Shown here in pieces: positions 1 to 6,570 of a stretch of 9,140 nucleotides of DNA. The stretch comes from T1SED10-198M sp003554345 [NCBI: Candidatus Sumerlaeota bacterium] (GTDB lineage Bacteria > Sumerlaeota > T1SED10-198M). A program made the position numbers and the translations under genes. Position 1 is the first letter of the stretch, and every line of letters starts with the position of its first letter. Under the pieces are notes generated by a model. That model was not told the DNA's origin, did not search any database, and worked only from the letters and a program-made list of their open reading frames with translations. The DNA lies in assembly GCA_003554345.1 (NCBI GenBank), contig PWGE01000445.1:1-9140 (forward strand), read 5' to 3'.

Positions 1-1
1 C

Positions 2-382
2 AACTCTTCCTTCCAGACATGGACCTCCTGGCAAAATGTACGGTTTATTGACTCCTCTTCGGAAGAGCGTCTGATACATGACGATTCTTCCATCGTGCTG
101 GATAATGAAGAGTTTAAAACATTGCTTGATCTTCACGGAAAGACAGTAGAAGATGGAGTAAATGATACCGACTACTTTCTCCATCAGGCTTATGTGAGGG
201 AAGTAAAACGTGTTTTAATAATTCATGGCGAAGGCTCAGGAAAGCTGCGACAGGCTATTCGAAATCACCTTGAAAACAGCCACCTTGTGAAATATTATGA
301 GTATGCCCACCCCAATCTTGGAGGTACTGGTGTCACAGTTGTCTATCTCGAATATGAGGAGAATACTTTTGAAAATAGGTGA
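2..382 (+). CDS. Smr-domain protein, C-terminal part (5' end outside window)
   Basis: The reading frame is open to the left edge, so the gene begins upstream; a GTG at 95 is internal and unlikely to be the start. About 126 residues are visible. The last 85 or so form a Smr domain: an LDLHG motif near its start, HGEGSGKLR in the middle and a GGTGVTVVYLE strand at the end. Smr domains bind or nick DNA or RNA. They occur at the C-terminus of MutS2 (recombination suppression, ribosome rescue) and as stand-alone proteins. The His in LDLHG is more usual in stand-alone Smr proteins, whereas MutS2 often has LDLRG. The roughly 35 residues before the domain are polar and not recognisable, so the choice stays open. 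The TGA stop lies inside the start of the next gene (14-nt overlap), so the two are probably co-translated. The domain call is firm; the full-length identity is not. Confidence 0.85.
   Translation, partial: NSSFQTWTSWQNVRFIDSSSEERLIHDDSSIVLDNEEFKTLLDLHGKTVEDGVNDTDYFLHQAYVREVKRVLIIHGEGSGKLRQAIRNHLENSHLVKYYEYAHPNLGGTGVTVVYLEYEENTFENR
357..362 (+). promoter_or_regulatory. Shine-Dalgarno AGGAGA for a TTG start at 369
   Basis: AGGAGA lies six bases before TTG at 369, which is ideal spacing. It is the best ribosome binding site in the window and sets the start of the GspE-N-like gene. An in-frame ATG at 354 overlaps this site and has no comparable signal of its own. It lies within the coding sequence of the preceding Smr gene. 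Confidence 0.6.
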
Positions 383-1205
383 ACTACTCATTGCAAACAA
401 GGTTATCACCAAAGACCAGTTACTCAACGCTATAATTCATCAGACCAGGACCGGCAAAAAATTAGGTGAAGCACTGGTTGCCCTTAAATACTGCACGTAT
501 CAGGAAATCGCCAGGGCCCTCTGCAAACAATTACGCTTACCATACGTAGATTTAGAAACCAGGGACATTCCCCATTCCCTTTTTTATACCATACCTCACC
601 AGCTTATGGTCAAATACCGTTTCATTCCCTTTGCCTGCCGTAAACAGCTTACCCGACGCCCTTTACTCTCCATTGCCATGGCCGATCCCAATAATATTCT
701 GGCTTTAGACGAATTGCGGCTACAAACACAATGTGAACTCAAAGTATATATCACGGAAGAATACAAAATCGACTCTCTTTTGCACAGGATCAGCACTCTC
801 CCTCCCTTAGAGTTTGAAACTACATACACTATGGAAAATATTGCCCGACAAATGCTTGTTCTGAATGCCATTACAGCTTACCTGGCAGTTCACAAGCAAT
901 TTACCATTGCTAAAAACGAAAAAGTGAGAACCATGGGTTCTTCACAGGAAGAATTCTTATCACACTGGCCTGTTATTGAAGAAAAAGATCTCAAAAGAAT
1001 AGCAAAAGAATGTTTTGATCTTCTTGAATTAACAAGATTACCCCAAAAAGGGCCAATAAGCACCACCTACGAACTGAAAAAGCTGGCTTATTTTAAGGTT
1101 CACCTGAAATCATTACAACCCCCCAAAAAACAGAATTCAGATAAACCTGCATTTAGTAAGATGCAGATGACCATTATTAAAATGGGACCGGCTCCCAACA
1201 GGTAA
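369..1205 (+). CDS. GspE/PilB N-terminal-domain protein lacking the ATPase domain
   Basis: Starting at TTG 369 gives 278 residues beginning MKIGELLIANKVIT, the usual beginning of a type II secretion/type IV pilus GspE_N (MshEN-like) domain; ATG 354 or 297 would add 5 or 24 residues that do not fit. Residues 1 to 62 hold two tandem repeats of the KxGExL...Q type (3-25 and 32-54), ending in LPYVDL. Residues 63 to 141 match the second half of the domain, with IPHQL, YRFIPF and IAMADPNN...LDELRL. In secretion ATPases this region contacts the inner-membrane platform and in some binds c-di-GMP. Residues 142 to 278 faintly resemble the PAS-like N2 domain of PilB/PilT. The protein then stops: there is no Walker A, Walker B, Asp box or His box. 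It cannot be a motor by itself and may be an adaptor, regulator or c-di-GMP sensor. The usual Gly in each repeat loop is replaced (K11, K40), so ligand binding is uncertain. It is followed by holB after 5 nt. Confidence 0.75.
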   Translation: MKIGELLIANKVITKDQLLNAIIHQTRTGKKLGEALVALKYCTYQEIARALCKQLRLPYVDLETRDIPHSLFYTIPHQLMVKYRFIPFACRKQLTRRPLLSIAMADPNNILALDELRLQTQCELKVYITEEYKIDSLLHRISTLPPLEFETTYTMENIARQMLVLNAITAYLAVHKQFTIAKNEKVRTMGSSQEEFLSHWPVIEEKDLKRIAKECFDLLELTRLPQKGPISTTYELKKLAYFKVHLKSLQPPKKQNSDKPAFSKMQMTIIKMGPAPNR

Positions 1206-1210
1206 AATAT

Positions 1211-2200
1211 ATGAAATCAACTATTAAAGGACATCAAGGAGTTAAAAATTTTTTGGAAAAAATTCTTATGGGCAAAGTTCCTTTTCCTTCCGCACTATTA
1301 CTGGAAGGACCCCCTGGTATCGGGAAAAGAACCTTATCCCGGGAATTTTTCCTTAACCTCTACTGCCGGCGAGAAACGTCTCATTATTGTGGAGAATGTC
1401 ACTCGTGCAAAGCAATACATTCTCACACCTTCCCTGATATATACAGGTTCCCCGAAGAAGAAACTATAAAAATCCAGCAAATCAGGGAAATGAAAGACTA
1501 TTACGTCACACCTCCTGTAGAAAGTAACTGGAAAGTTGTATATATTCCTTCCCTGGAAAATATGACCATCAATGCCTCAAACAGCTTTTTAAAGATGCTT
1601 GAAGAACCCCCATCATATTTGAGAATTTTCGCCACTACAAATTATGCCGGTCAAATTTTGCCAACCATTCTTTCTCGTTTCATGCAAATCCCCCTCACAA
1701 CACCATCCTGGTCGGATTTTAAAGCGTTCTGTCGAGATTCACTGCCGCATATACCTGAAAAATATTATCAATTATTATTTTACATGTCTCATTCTTCTCC
1801 TGCTTATGCTCTTAAAATAAGTAAAGAACAGGGTTTTCTTACGATAAGAGACAAATGTCTTGAAGGTTTGATACAACTTTCTCAGAAAGAAGAAGCAGGT
1901 CCCCTTTATAATGCCCTTAACTATGCAGTTGAACATAATATGGAAAGAAACTTCTTTCCAACCATTCTTTTTTTAATAAGAGATCTCATTTACATTCAAC
2001 TTAATTTAAAAGAGTTTGTTGTGAACAGAGATATTTACGATAAAATAATGTCCCTGGATAAAGAAAAGAACGTGTCTTTCTTATGGGATCTTGCTGATAC
2101 ATTTTACGAAAAATTATCTGTGCAAAAGAAATTTTACGATCAATTTTTATGGAATGAGTATTTACTATGGAAAATAATGAAACTAAGAAAAAGTCAATAA
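1211..2200 (+). CDS. holB: DNA polymerase III subunit delta' (clamp-loader AAA+ protein)
   Basis: This 329-residue protein is the delta' subunit of the replicative clamp loader, which with delta and the DnaX subunits opens and places the sliding clamp on primed DNA in the cytoplasm. The Walker A motif GPPGIGKRT is at 33-41. A zinc-binding cysteine set follows at C52, C60, C63 and C66, spaced as in the DnaX/HolB family. The Walker B position (about 109-118, VVYIPSLENM) lacks the acidic DE pair, as expected for an ATPase-inactive delta'. NSFLKMLEEPP (124-134) is a family signature. The arginine-finger SRC motif appears as SRF at 155-157, so the Arg is kept but the Cys is not. Length is normal for the family. 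The C-terminal helical collar (about 210-329) is divergent, as usual. It starts 5 nt after the previous stop with only a weak ribosome binding site, and its end overlaps ricT by 34 nt. Confidence 0.93.
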   Translation: MKSTIKGHQGVKNFLEKILMGKVPFPSALLLEGPPGIGKRTLSREFFLNLYCRRETSHYCGECHSCKAIHSHTFPDIYRFPEEETIKIQQIREMKDYYVTPPVESNWKVVYIPSLENMTINASNSFLKMLEEPPSYLRIFATTNYAGQILPTILSRFMQIPLTTPSWSDFKAFCRDSLPHIPEKYYQLLFYMSHSSPAYALKISKEQGFLTIRDKCLEGLIQLSQKEEAGPLYNALNYAVEHNMERNFFPTILFLIRDLIYIQLNLKEFVVNRDIYDKIMSLDKEKNVSFLWDLADTFYEKLSVQKKFYDQFLWNEYLLWKIMKLRKSQ

Positions 2201-3141
2201 ATACATACAAGGTCTGTTTTAAAAAATACGGCAACATATCCCGATCCATATTGTCAGAGGACTTTGATAAAGATGAGAGGCATAAACTCAAAAAAGGTGC
2301 TATTGTTGTTATTCAAACAGAGCAGGGATTGGAATTAGGATTCATCGTTAACATAGAAAAGTATCCTGATGCTTCACTTCTGCCTGCCGATATCATGAAA
2401 GTCATCCGGGTGGCAAACCAGAAAGAAGTGAACGATTTTTATAAAATCAAATATAAAGAGAAAAAGGCTTTAAAAACTGCCCGCGACAAAATCAAAGAGC
2501 ACAATCTCAATATGGCAATTATTGATGTAAAGTATGTGTATGATGCCAACAAGACTATCTTTTATTTTTGTGCTCCCAACCGGGTAGATTTCCGTGAACT
2601 GGTCAGAGATCTGGCACGCAAAATAAGAACAAAGATTGAGCTATGGCAGATAGGTGTAAAAGATGCTGCCAAGAAGATCGGCGGTTGTGGATTATGCGGC
2701 ATGCAAACCTGCTGTAGCCGTTTCCTGAGCTCATTCTGCCCCATTTCTATAAAAACCCCTAAAATTCAGGACATTGTTATATCTCCGGCCAATGTATCAG
2801 GTCCCTGCGGAAGACTCTTATGCTGTCTCCAGTATGAGGCAGACATGTATGAAGAGGGGCGTAAACATTTGCCGATGGTAGGTGAGGAAATAGAATACGA
2901 AGATACAGAATGGGAGGTTTCAGATAGAAATATACCTCTTCAAACGGTTACCATTGTAAGAAATGAAAATGGTGAAGAACAATCCAGGACCATAAAAGGG
3001 ACAGAGGTTAAACGCATTCGCCCCTTACAGGATTCTGTTCTTGAAAACAAAGAACAGTCCGCCTCTTCATGCAGATCAAATAGATCCCACAATGAAAAGA
3101 ATCAACAGGAAGACACTTCAGCAACAGATGATATAGATTAA
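2167..3141 (+). CDS. ricT: PSP1 domain protein, RicT (YaaT) family
   Basis: This 324-residue protein has the PSP1 fold, opening with YKVCFKKYGNI and the conserved TEQGLELGFIV segment (about 51-61). In Bacillus subtilis RicT (YaaT) joins RicA and RicF in an Fe-S complex that directs RNase Y maturation of operon mRNAs and affects biofilm, competence and sporulation. The cysteines that mark the family are present: C174, C177, C182, C183 and C191, then SGPCGRLLCC with C214, C219 and C220. The domain ends near residue 285; the last 40 residues are charged, low-complexity and probably disordered. ATG 2167 is the only start before the conserved N-terminus and lies inside the end of holB, which implies coupled translation. 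The holB-ricT order is also found in B. subtilis. No RicA or RicF homologue is in the window. The family is certain; the RNase Y role in this organism is inferred. Confidence 0.92.
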   Translation: MENNETKKKSINTYKVCFKKYGNISRSILSEDFDKDERHKLKKGAIVVIQTEQGLELGFIVNIEKYPDASLLPADIMKVIRVANQKEVNDFYKIKYKEKKALKTARDKIKEHNLNMAIIDVKYVYDANKTIFYFCAPNRVDFRELVRDLARKIRTKIELWQIGVKDAAKKIGGCGLCGMQTCCSRFLSSFCPISIKTPKIQDIVISPANVSGPCGRLLCCLQYEADMYEEGRKHLPMVGEEIEYEDTEWEVSDRNIPLQTVTIVRNENGEEQSRTIKGTEVKRIRPLQDSVLENKEQSASSCRSNRSHNEKNQQEDTSATDDID

Positions 3142-3146
3142 ATTTC

Positions 3147-3989
3147 ATGAAAAGCTTATTAACTTCATTCATTAACCTCAATCTTTCCCGGCGTTTTATT
3201 ATCAAGAATTTTGTAAAACGTGACCTGCGTGTAAAATACCGACAATCTGTTCTGGGATTTTTCTGGACTTTCCTTAAACCTCTATGCATTTTTCTTATCA
3301 TAAATTTTATTTTTTCTTTATTCTTCAGGTTCGAAGTAGAAACCCGTTATTCTTTCTTTCTTCTTATCTCTCTTTTCCCCTGGCTTTTTTTTCAGGGAGC
3401 CCTATCAGAAGGGACCTTTTCCATTCTTTCTAACAGTAACCTCATAAAAAAAGTGGCTTTTCCCCGGGAAATTATCCCCACTTCTTTTTGTTTATCCAGT
3501 TTCATCCATTTTTTATTGTCTTATAGTGTTATTTTACTTCTTGTTCTTGTGGTCACTCAGAATGCTACCCTTCGTATACTTGCTATTATTCCCTTTTTGC
3601 TTCTTTTATTCCTTCTCACCGTGGGTCTTAGTCTCCTCTTAGCACCGCTGAATGTTTTTTTTCGTGATGTTGGTCACAGTCTGGAAGTTTTCCTTATGCT
3701 TCTTTTCTATGTGACTCCCATTTTCTATCCTCTGGATCTGGTGTATCGGGAAATGCAAAACCAAAACTGGCCGGAAATACTATTTTATATTTATATCTCT
3801 AATCCCCTCACCTATATTATTACCTCTCTGCGTATGTCTGTATTATACCCCCAGGACCCCTTTATTGAACTGGGAACCACACCCTATTTTCTCTATTCTT
3901 GTTTTTCCATTGGTCTGATATTTCTGATTTTTTATGCGGGTATATTTGTTTTCCAAAAAGTAGAAAGCCAGATGCTTGATGCGTTATAA
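3147..3989 (+). CDS. ABC-2 type polysaccharide/teichoic acid export permease (Wzm/TagG-like)
   Basis: This 280-residue integral membrane protein is the transmembrane half of an ABC exporter that moves lipid-linked O-antigen, capsule or teichoic-acid-like polymers across the inner membrane. The N-terminus has the amphipathic interface region with VKRDLRVKYRQSVLGF (23-38), followed by W40 and P45. About six hydrophobic segments follow, at roughly 44-64, 70-90, 113-138, 144-172, 180-200 and 248-272. Family hallmarks are LFPWLFFQGALSEGT, NLIKKVAFPREIIP, LNVFFRDVGH, TPIFYPL and NPLTYII. The partner ATPase (Wzt/TagH) is not adjacent, which is unusual because the two are normally neighbours. It begins 5 nt after the ricT stop with no recognisable ribosome binding site, so translation is probably coupled, and its end overlaps the lipoprotein gene. 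The substrate cannot be read from the sequence. Confidence 0.9.
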   Translation: MKSLLTSFINLNLSRRFIIKNFVKRDLRVKYRQSVLGFFWTFLKPLCIFLIINFIFSLFFRFEVETRYSFFLLISLFPWLFFQGALSEGTFSILSNSNLIKKVAFPREIIPTSFCLSSFIHFLLSYSVILLLVLVVTQNATLRILAIIPFLLLLFLLTVGLSLLLAPLNVFFRDVGHSLEVFLMLLFYVTPIFYPLDLVYREMQNQNWPEILFYIYISNPLTYIITSLRMSVLYPQDPFIELGTTPYFLYSCFSIGLIFLIFYAGIFVFQKVESQMLDAL

Positions 3990-4635
3990 AATCTTTTATC
4001 ACCTCTTTTTTATCAGTACTTTTCTCTTGACTGTAGTATTTTTGACGGCCTGTTCACCGCCTCTTTTCCACCGGAAAACTCCTCCCTACAGAGCAGTGGA
4101 ATGGCAGAATACATACTGGTCAGCGCACGGATCCTGGTCTACAGAAGACGAAGAGCTATTCCTGGATTATACCTGGGAAGAGGCCAATTATTTTCTTCAG
4201 GTTAAACCCCCTTTCACTTTTAATGAGGGCATTATAACCTTTGCCATTGATGTCCATAAAACTGTTGATTGTGGTTTTCTCTTCGGTATCGAAGAACCCC
4301 CCACCGCTTTCCCTTATATACCTGACAAAGCTATGGTTTTTGTAGTACGTAACCGGGATATATATTTCAATCAGCGCCTTGATAATCAGTGGCAGACACC
4401 AACTGCTGAAAAAGAAATTCCCGACCTGACACATAAACGCATCCAGGTGGTTTTACACATCAAGAATAAAGAAGCCAGAGCCTTCCTTTATAATCGCGAA
4501 ACAGGTGCCCTTATCACCACTACTACCACAAAACTTCCCGATAAGCCATATGGCGGTATTGGTTTTTATGCTTATATAGAGCAGGATATTCATACCACCA
4601 TCCACTCACTGGAAATCATTGATGAAAATTTTTGA
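3979..4635 (+). CDS. Putative outer-envelope lipoprotein with LamG/concanavalin-like beta-sandwich
   Basis: From ATG 3979 the protein has 218 residues; TTG 3976 directly before it is a possible alternative start. The N-terminus is a lipoprotein signal: a basic start (MRYK), a hydrophobic core and the lipobox LTAC with the modified Cys at residue 25, followed by Ser-Pro-Pro. The mature part is rich in aromatic and beta-prone segments. Its pattern (WSAHGSWSTEDEELFLDY, then GIITFAIDV, CGFLFGIE, RNRDIYF, RIQVVLHIKNKEARAFLYN, and GGIGFYAY near the end) resembles the jelly-roll of LamG, DUF1080 or concanavalin-like carbohydrate-binding proteins. I do not recognise a specific family and see no clear catalytic residues. 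It overlaps the exporter permease by 11 nt and cca by 14 nt. Pairing with the permease hints at a role in handling an exported glycan, but that is inference. The lipoprotein call is strong; the fold is tentative. Confidence 0.8.
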   Translation: MRYKIFYHLFFISTFLLTVVFLTACSPPLFHRKTPPYRAVEWQNTYWSAHGSWSTEDEELFLDYTWEEANYFLQVKPPFTFNEGIITFAIDVHKTVDCGFLFGIEEPPTAFPYIPDKAMVFVVRNRDIYFNQRLDNQWQTPTAEKEIPDLTHKRIQVVLHIKNKEARAFLYNRETGALITTTTTKLPDKPYGGIGFYAYIEQDIHTTIHSLEIIDENF

Positions 4636-5971
4636 GCAAAAAAAGGGACAATATGCCCTGCACATTTTAGAAGAACTCAGAAAAGCGAATTTTGAAGCGT
4701 ACCTGGTAGGAGGTTGTGTCCGTGACTATCTGCTTGGATTGCCCATAACAGAATATGATATAACAACCAATGCGCCACCGGCAGCAATCGAAAAACTTTT
4801 TCCTCATACCGTTCCCGTAGGAATAAAGTTTGGAGTGGTACTGGTCATATATGAAAAGTACCAGTATGAAGTAGCCACTTACCGAAGTGAAAGTAATTAT
4901 GCAGACGGTCGACATCCTGAAAAAGTCGCCTTTTCAAATCGCAAAGCAGACGCTCATCGCCGTGATTTCACAATCAACGCTCTTTACTGGGACCCTTTTA
5001 CAAAGACAATCATAGATGATGTAGGAGGAAGAAAAGACCTTGAAGAAGGAATAATAAGAGCCATCAATGATCCTTTCCGCCGATTTCAGGAAGATTATCT
5101 GCGTATGTTACGTGCCATTCGTTTTTACGCTTATCTGTATGATCTTGATTTTTCGCTGGAAAAACGAACCATCCAGGCTGTTAAAAAACTGGCTCCTCAT
5201 ATAACGCAAATAAGTCCGGAAAGACACAGGGAAGAATTAAATAAAATGCTTACCGGCCCTCACCCTGAAAAAGCTATAAAAAAAATGCAGGAGACAGGTC
5301 TTCTTCAACCCCTCCTACCGGAAGTAAGTCAACTGGAGGGCGTCCCGCAACCACCTCAATTTCACCCTGAAGGTGATGTTTTTCAACACACCTTATTAAC
5401 TCTGTATCATCTCAAACCTGCTCCCTCTCTGGATGCAGCCTGGGCTGCACTACTCCATGATATCGGAAAACCTCTGACCATTAAAAAGGGAGGCGACCGG
5501 ATTCGTTTTAATAATCACTGCCAGGTGGGTGCAACTATGGCAGAAAATGTTCTCAAGCGTCTACGCTTTTCAAAGCAACAAATCTGCCACATTGTAAAAA
5601 TCATCAGGCATCATATGGAATTTATCAATGTACCTCATATGCGTGTTGCTCGCTTGAAGAAACTTCTTTCTCGTCCCACCATAGAGGATGAAATTGCTGT
5701 GCACCGTGCAGATTGCCTGGCAAGTCACAAAAAGTTAGATACCTACGAATATTTACTTGCCAGGAAAAAAGAATTGAATGAGAAGGAGGTCAAGCCACCC
5801 CCTTTAATTAATGGTAATGACCTGAAGAACTGGGGTTTTAACCCCGGCCCGATCTTTAAAGATATTCTTAACAATGTGTATGAAGCCCAGTTAGAAAATA
5901 TGATAGAAACGAAAGAAGAAGCTAAAGATTTTGTGCTGACTCATTATAAGAAGAAACAACAATCACGATGA
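4622..5971 (+). CDS. cca: CCA-adding-type tRNA nucleotidyltransferase (class II) with HD domain
   Basis: This 449-residue enzyme adds CCA, or part of it, to tRNA 3' ends. The catalytic head starts with LVGGCVRDYLLG (28-39), followed by EYD at 44-46 where the family has DxD, so the first metal-binding Asp is Glu (codon GAA). Further motifs are YEVATYRSE (82-90), DGRHPEKV (95-102), RRDFTINAL (113-121), RRFQEDYLRMLRAIRF with the template motif EDYLR at 157-161, and a neck ending in SPERHREELNKML. An HD domain follows (HDIGKP from H279, then the NHCQVGA and HHMEF histidines), as in enzymes that also have phosphohydrolase activity. The C-terminal PLINGNDL...PGPIFKDIL tail is also typical, so the protein is full length. 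An intact EDxxR supports CTP/ATP selection, but A-adding or poly(A) polymerase activity cannot be excluded. ATG 4622 is preferred over TTG 4619. It overlaps the lipoprotein gene by 14 nt and the next gene by 4. Confidence 0.9.
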   Translation: MKIFEQKKGQYALHILEELRKANFEAYLVGGCVRDYLLGLPITEYDITTNAPPAAIEKLFPHTVPVGIKFGVVLVIYEKYQYEVATYRSESNYADGRHPEKVAFSNRKADAHRRDFTINALYWDPFTKTIIDDVGGRKDLEEGIIRAINDPFRRFQEDYLRMLRAIRFYAYLYDLDFSLEKRTIQAVKKLAPHITQISPERHREELNKMLTGPHPEKAIKKMQETGLLQPLLPEVSQLEGVPQPPQFHPEGDVFQHTLLTLYHLKPAPSLDAAWAALLHDIGKPLTIKKGGDRIRFNNHCQVGATMAENVLKRLRFSKQQICHIVKIIRHHMEFINVPHMRVARLKKLLSRPTIEDEIAVHRADCLASHKKLDTYEYLLARKKELNEKEVKPPPLINGNDLKNWGFNPGPIFKDILNNVYEAQLENMIETKEEAKDFVLTHYKKKQQSR

Positions 5972-6570
5972 AAAGTTTTTCCAGGAAAATAAGCGTAATA
6001 CTCGGAGCCTTCCTTTTTCTGGTAGTGTTTCTGAGTATTGGGTTCTTTTTGCCCCCCACCATTGATTTGCCCGTCCTCCCTTCCAATGATAATATAGAAG
6101 CAAAAATACGTCATCGCATTGCCGACATCTTGCATAAAGGAGGACATAACACTATTCAGCTCAATCAGGATGAACTTAACATCCTGGTTAATCAAAATTT
6201 GCATCGGGTAGAAGAGCATCTTCCCTCTTTTCTCAATCTGCACAACATTTATGTTATACCTCAATCTGATACTCTCACCACCGTTGCACATGTCTCTCTA
6301 TTAAGAGGAATACCTTTATACCTTACTCTGGATTTATCTCTTTATATTGCAGGACATGAAATGCTTGTTTCACAACAATCATTTTTCATAGGCAGAAACC
6401 GAATGGATCGATTTTTTCTTTCTGAAGATGGAGAGGGAATACTTTCCCCTCATCGAGAAGAAACTTTTTATACCATCAACACCAACGATTACCAGGTAAA
6501 CATAAAGTTGCTTGAGGTAAGGATCGAGGATAAGAAACTTACTTTTGACGTTCGCTGTACCGTGAGATAA
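5968..6570 (+). CDS. Membrane-anchored protein of unknown function
   Basis: This 200-residue protein starts at an ATGA overlap with the end of cca, a typical coupled junction. Residues 1-7 are basic and 8-28 form one transmembrane helix or uncleaved signal anchor, followed by a proline-rich turn (PPTIDLPVLP). The remaining 170 residues should lie outside the cytoplasmic membrane. They begin with a helical region containing LNQDELNILVNQN, then alternate beta strands (IYVIPQSDTLTTVAHVSLL, LYLTLDLSLYI, TNDYQVNIKLLEVRIEDKKLTFDV). This layout recalls YpmS-like (DUF2140) or LmeA-like anchored proteins with an elongated lipid-binding-type fold. That comparison rests on layout only, and I do not recognise the family. 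It has no catalytic motif. It is the last gene of the plus-strand run, and its final 32 nt overlap the end of the flippase gene on the other strand. Confidence 0.75.
   Translation: MKSFSRKISVILGAFLFLVVFLSIGFFLPPTIDLPVLPSNDNIEAKIRHRIADILHKGGHNTIQLNQDELNILVNQNLHRVEEHLPSFLNLHNIYVIPQSDTLTTVAHVSLLRGIPLYLTLDLSLYIAGHEMLVSQQSFFIGRNRMDRFFLSEDGEGILSPHREETFYTINTNDYQVNIKLLEVRIEDKKLTFDVRCTVR

Noticed and set aside
155-158. HolB SRC motif present as SRF as a sign of a non-functional clamp-loader subunit (residues 155-157)
   Set aside because: The functional Arg is kept, and the Walker A, zinc cysteines and length are normal, so this is ordinary divergence.
3976-4624. Identical TTGATG hexamers at the starts of the lipoprotein gene (3976) and cca (4619)
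   Set aside because: The hexamer is short, and both are explained by an ATG start following a chance TTG. There is no wider shared sequence.
5944-6291. A 115-codon open frame on the minus strand, antisense to the anchored-protein gene
   Set aside because: It is fully antisense to a coupled gene with a sensible transmembrane anchor, shows no domain-like pattern and has no ribosome binding site.
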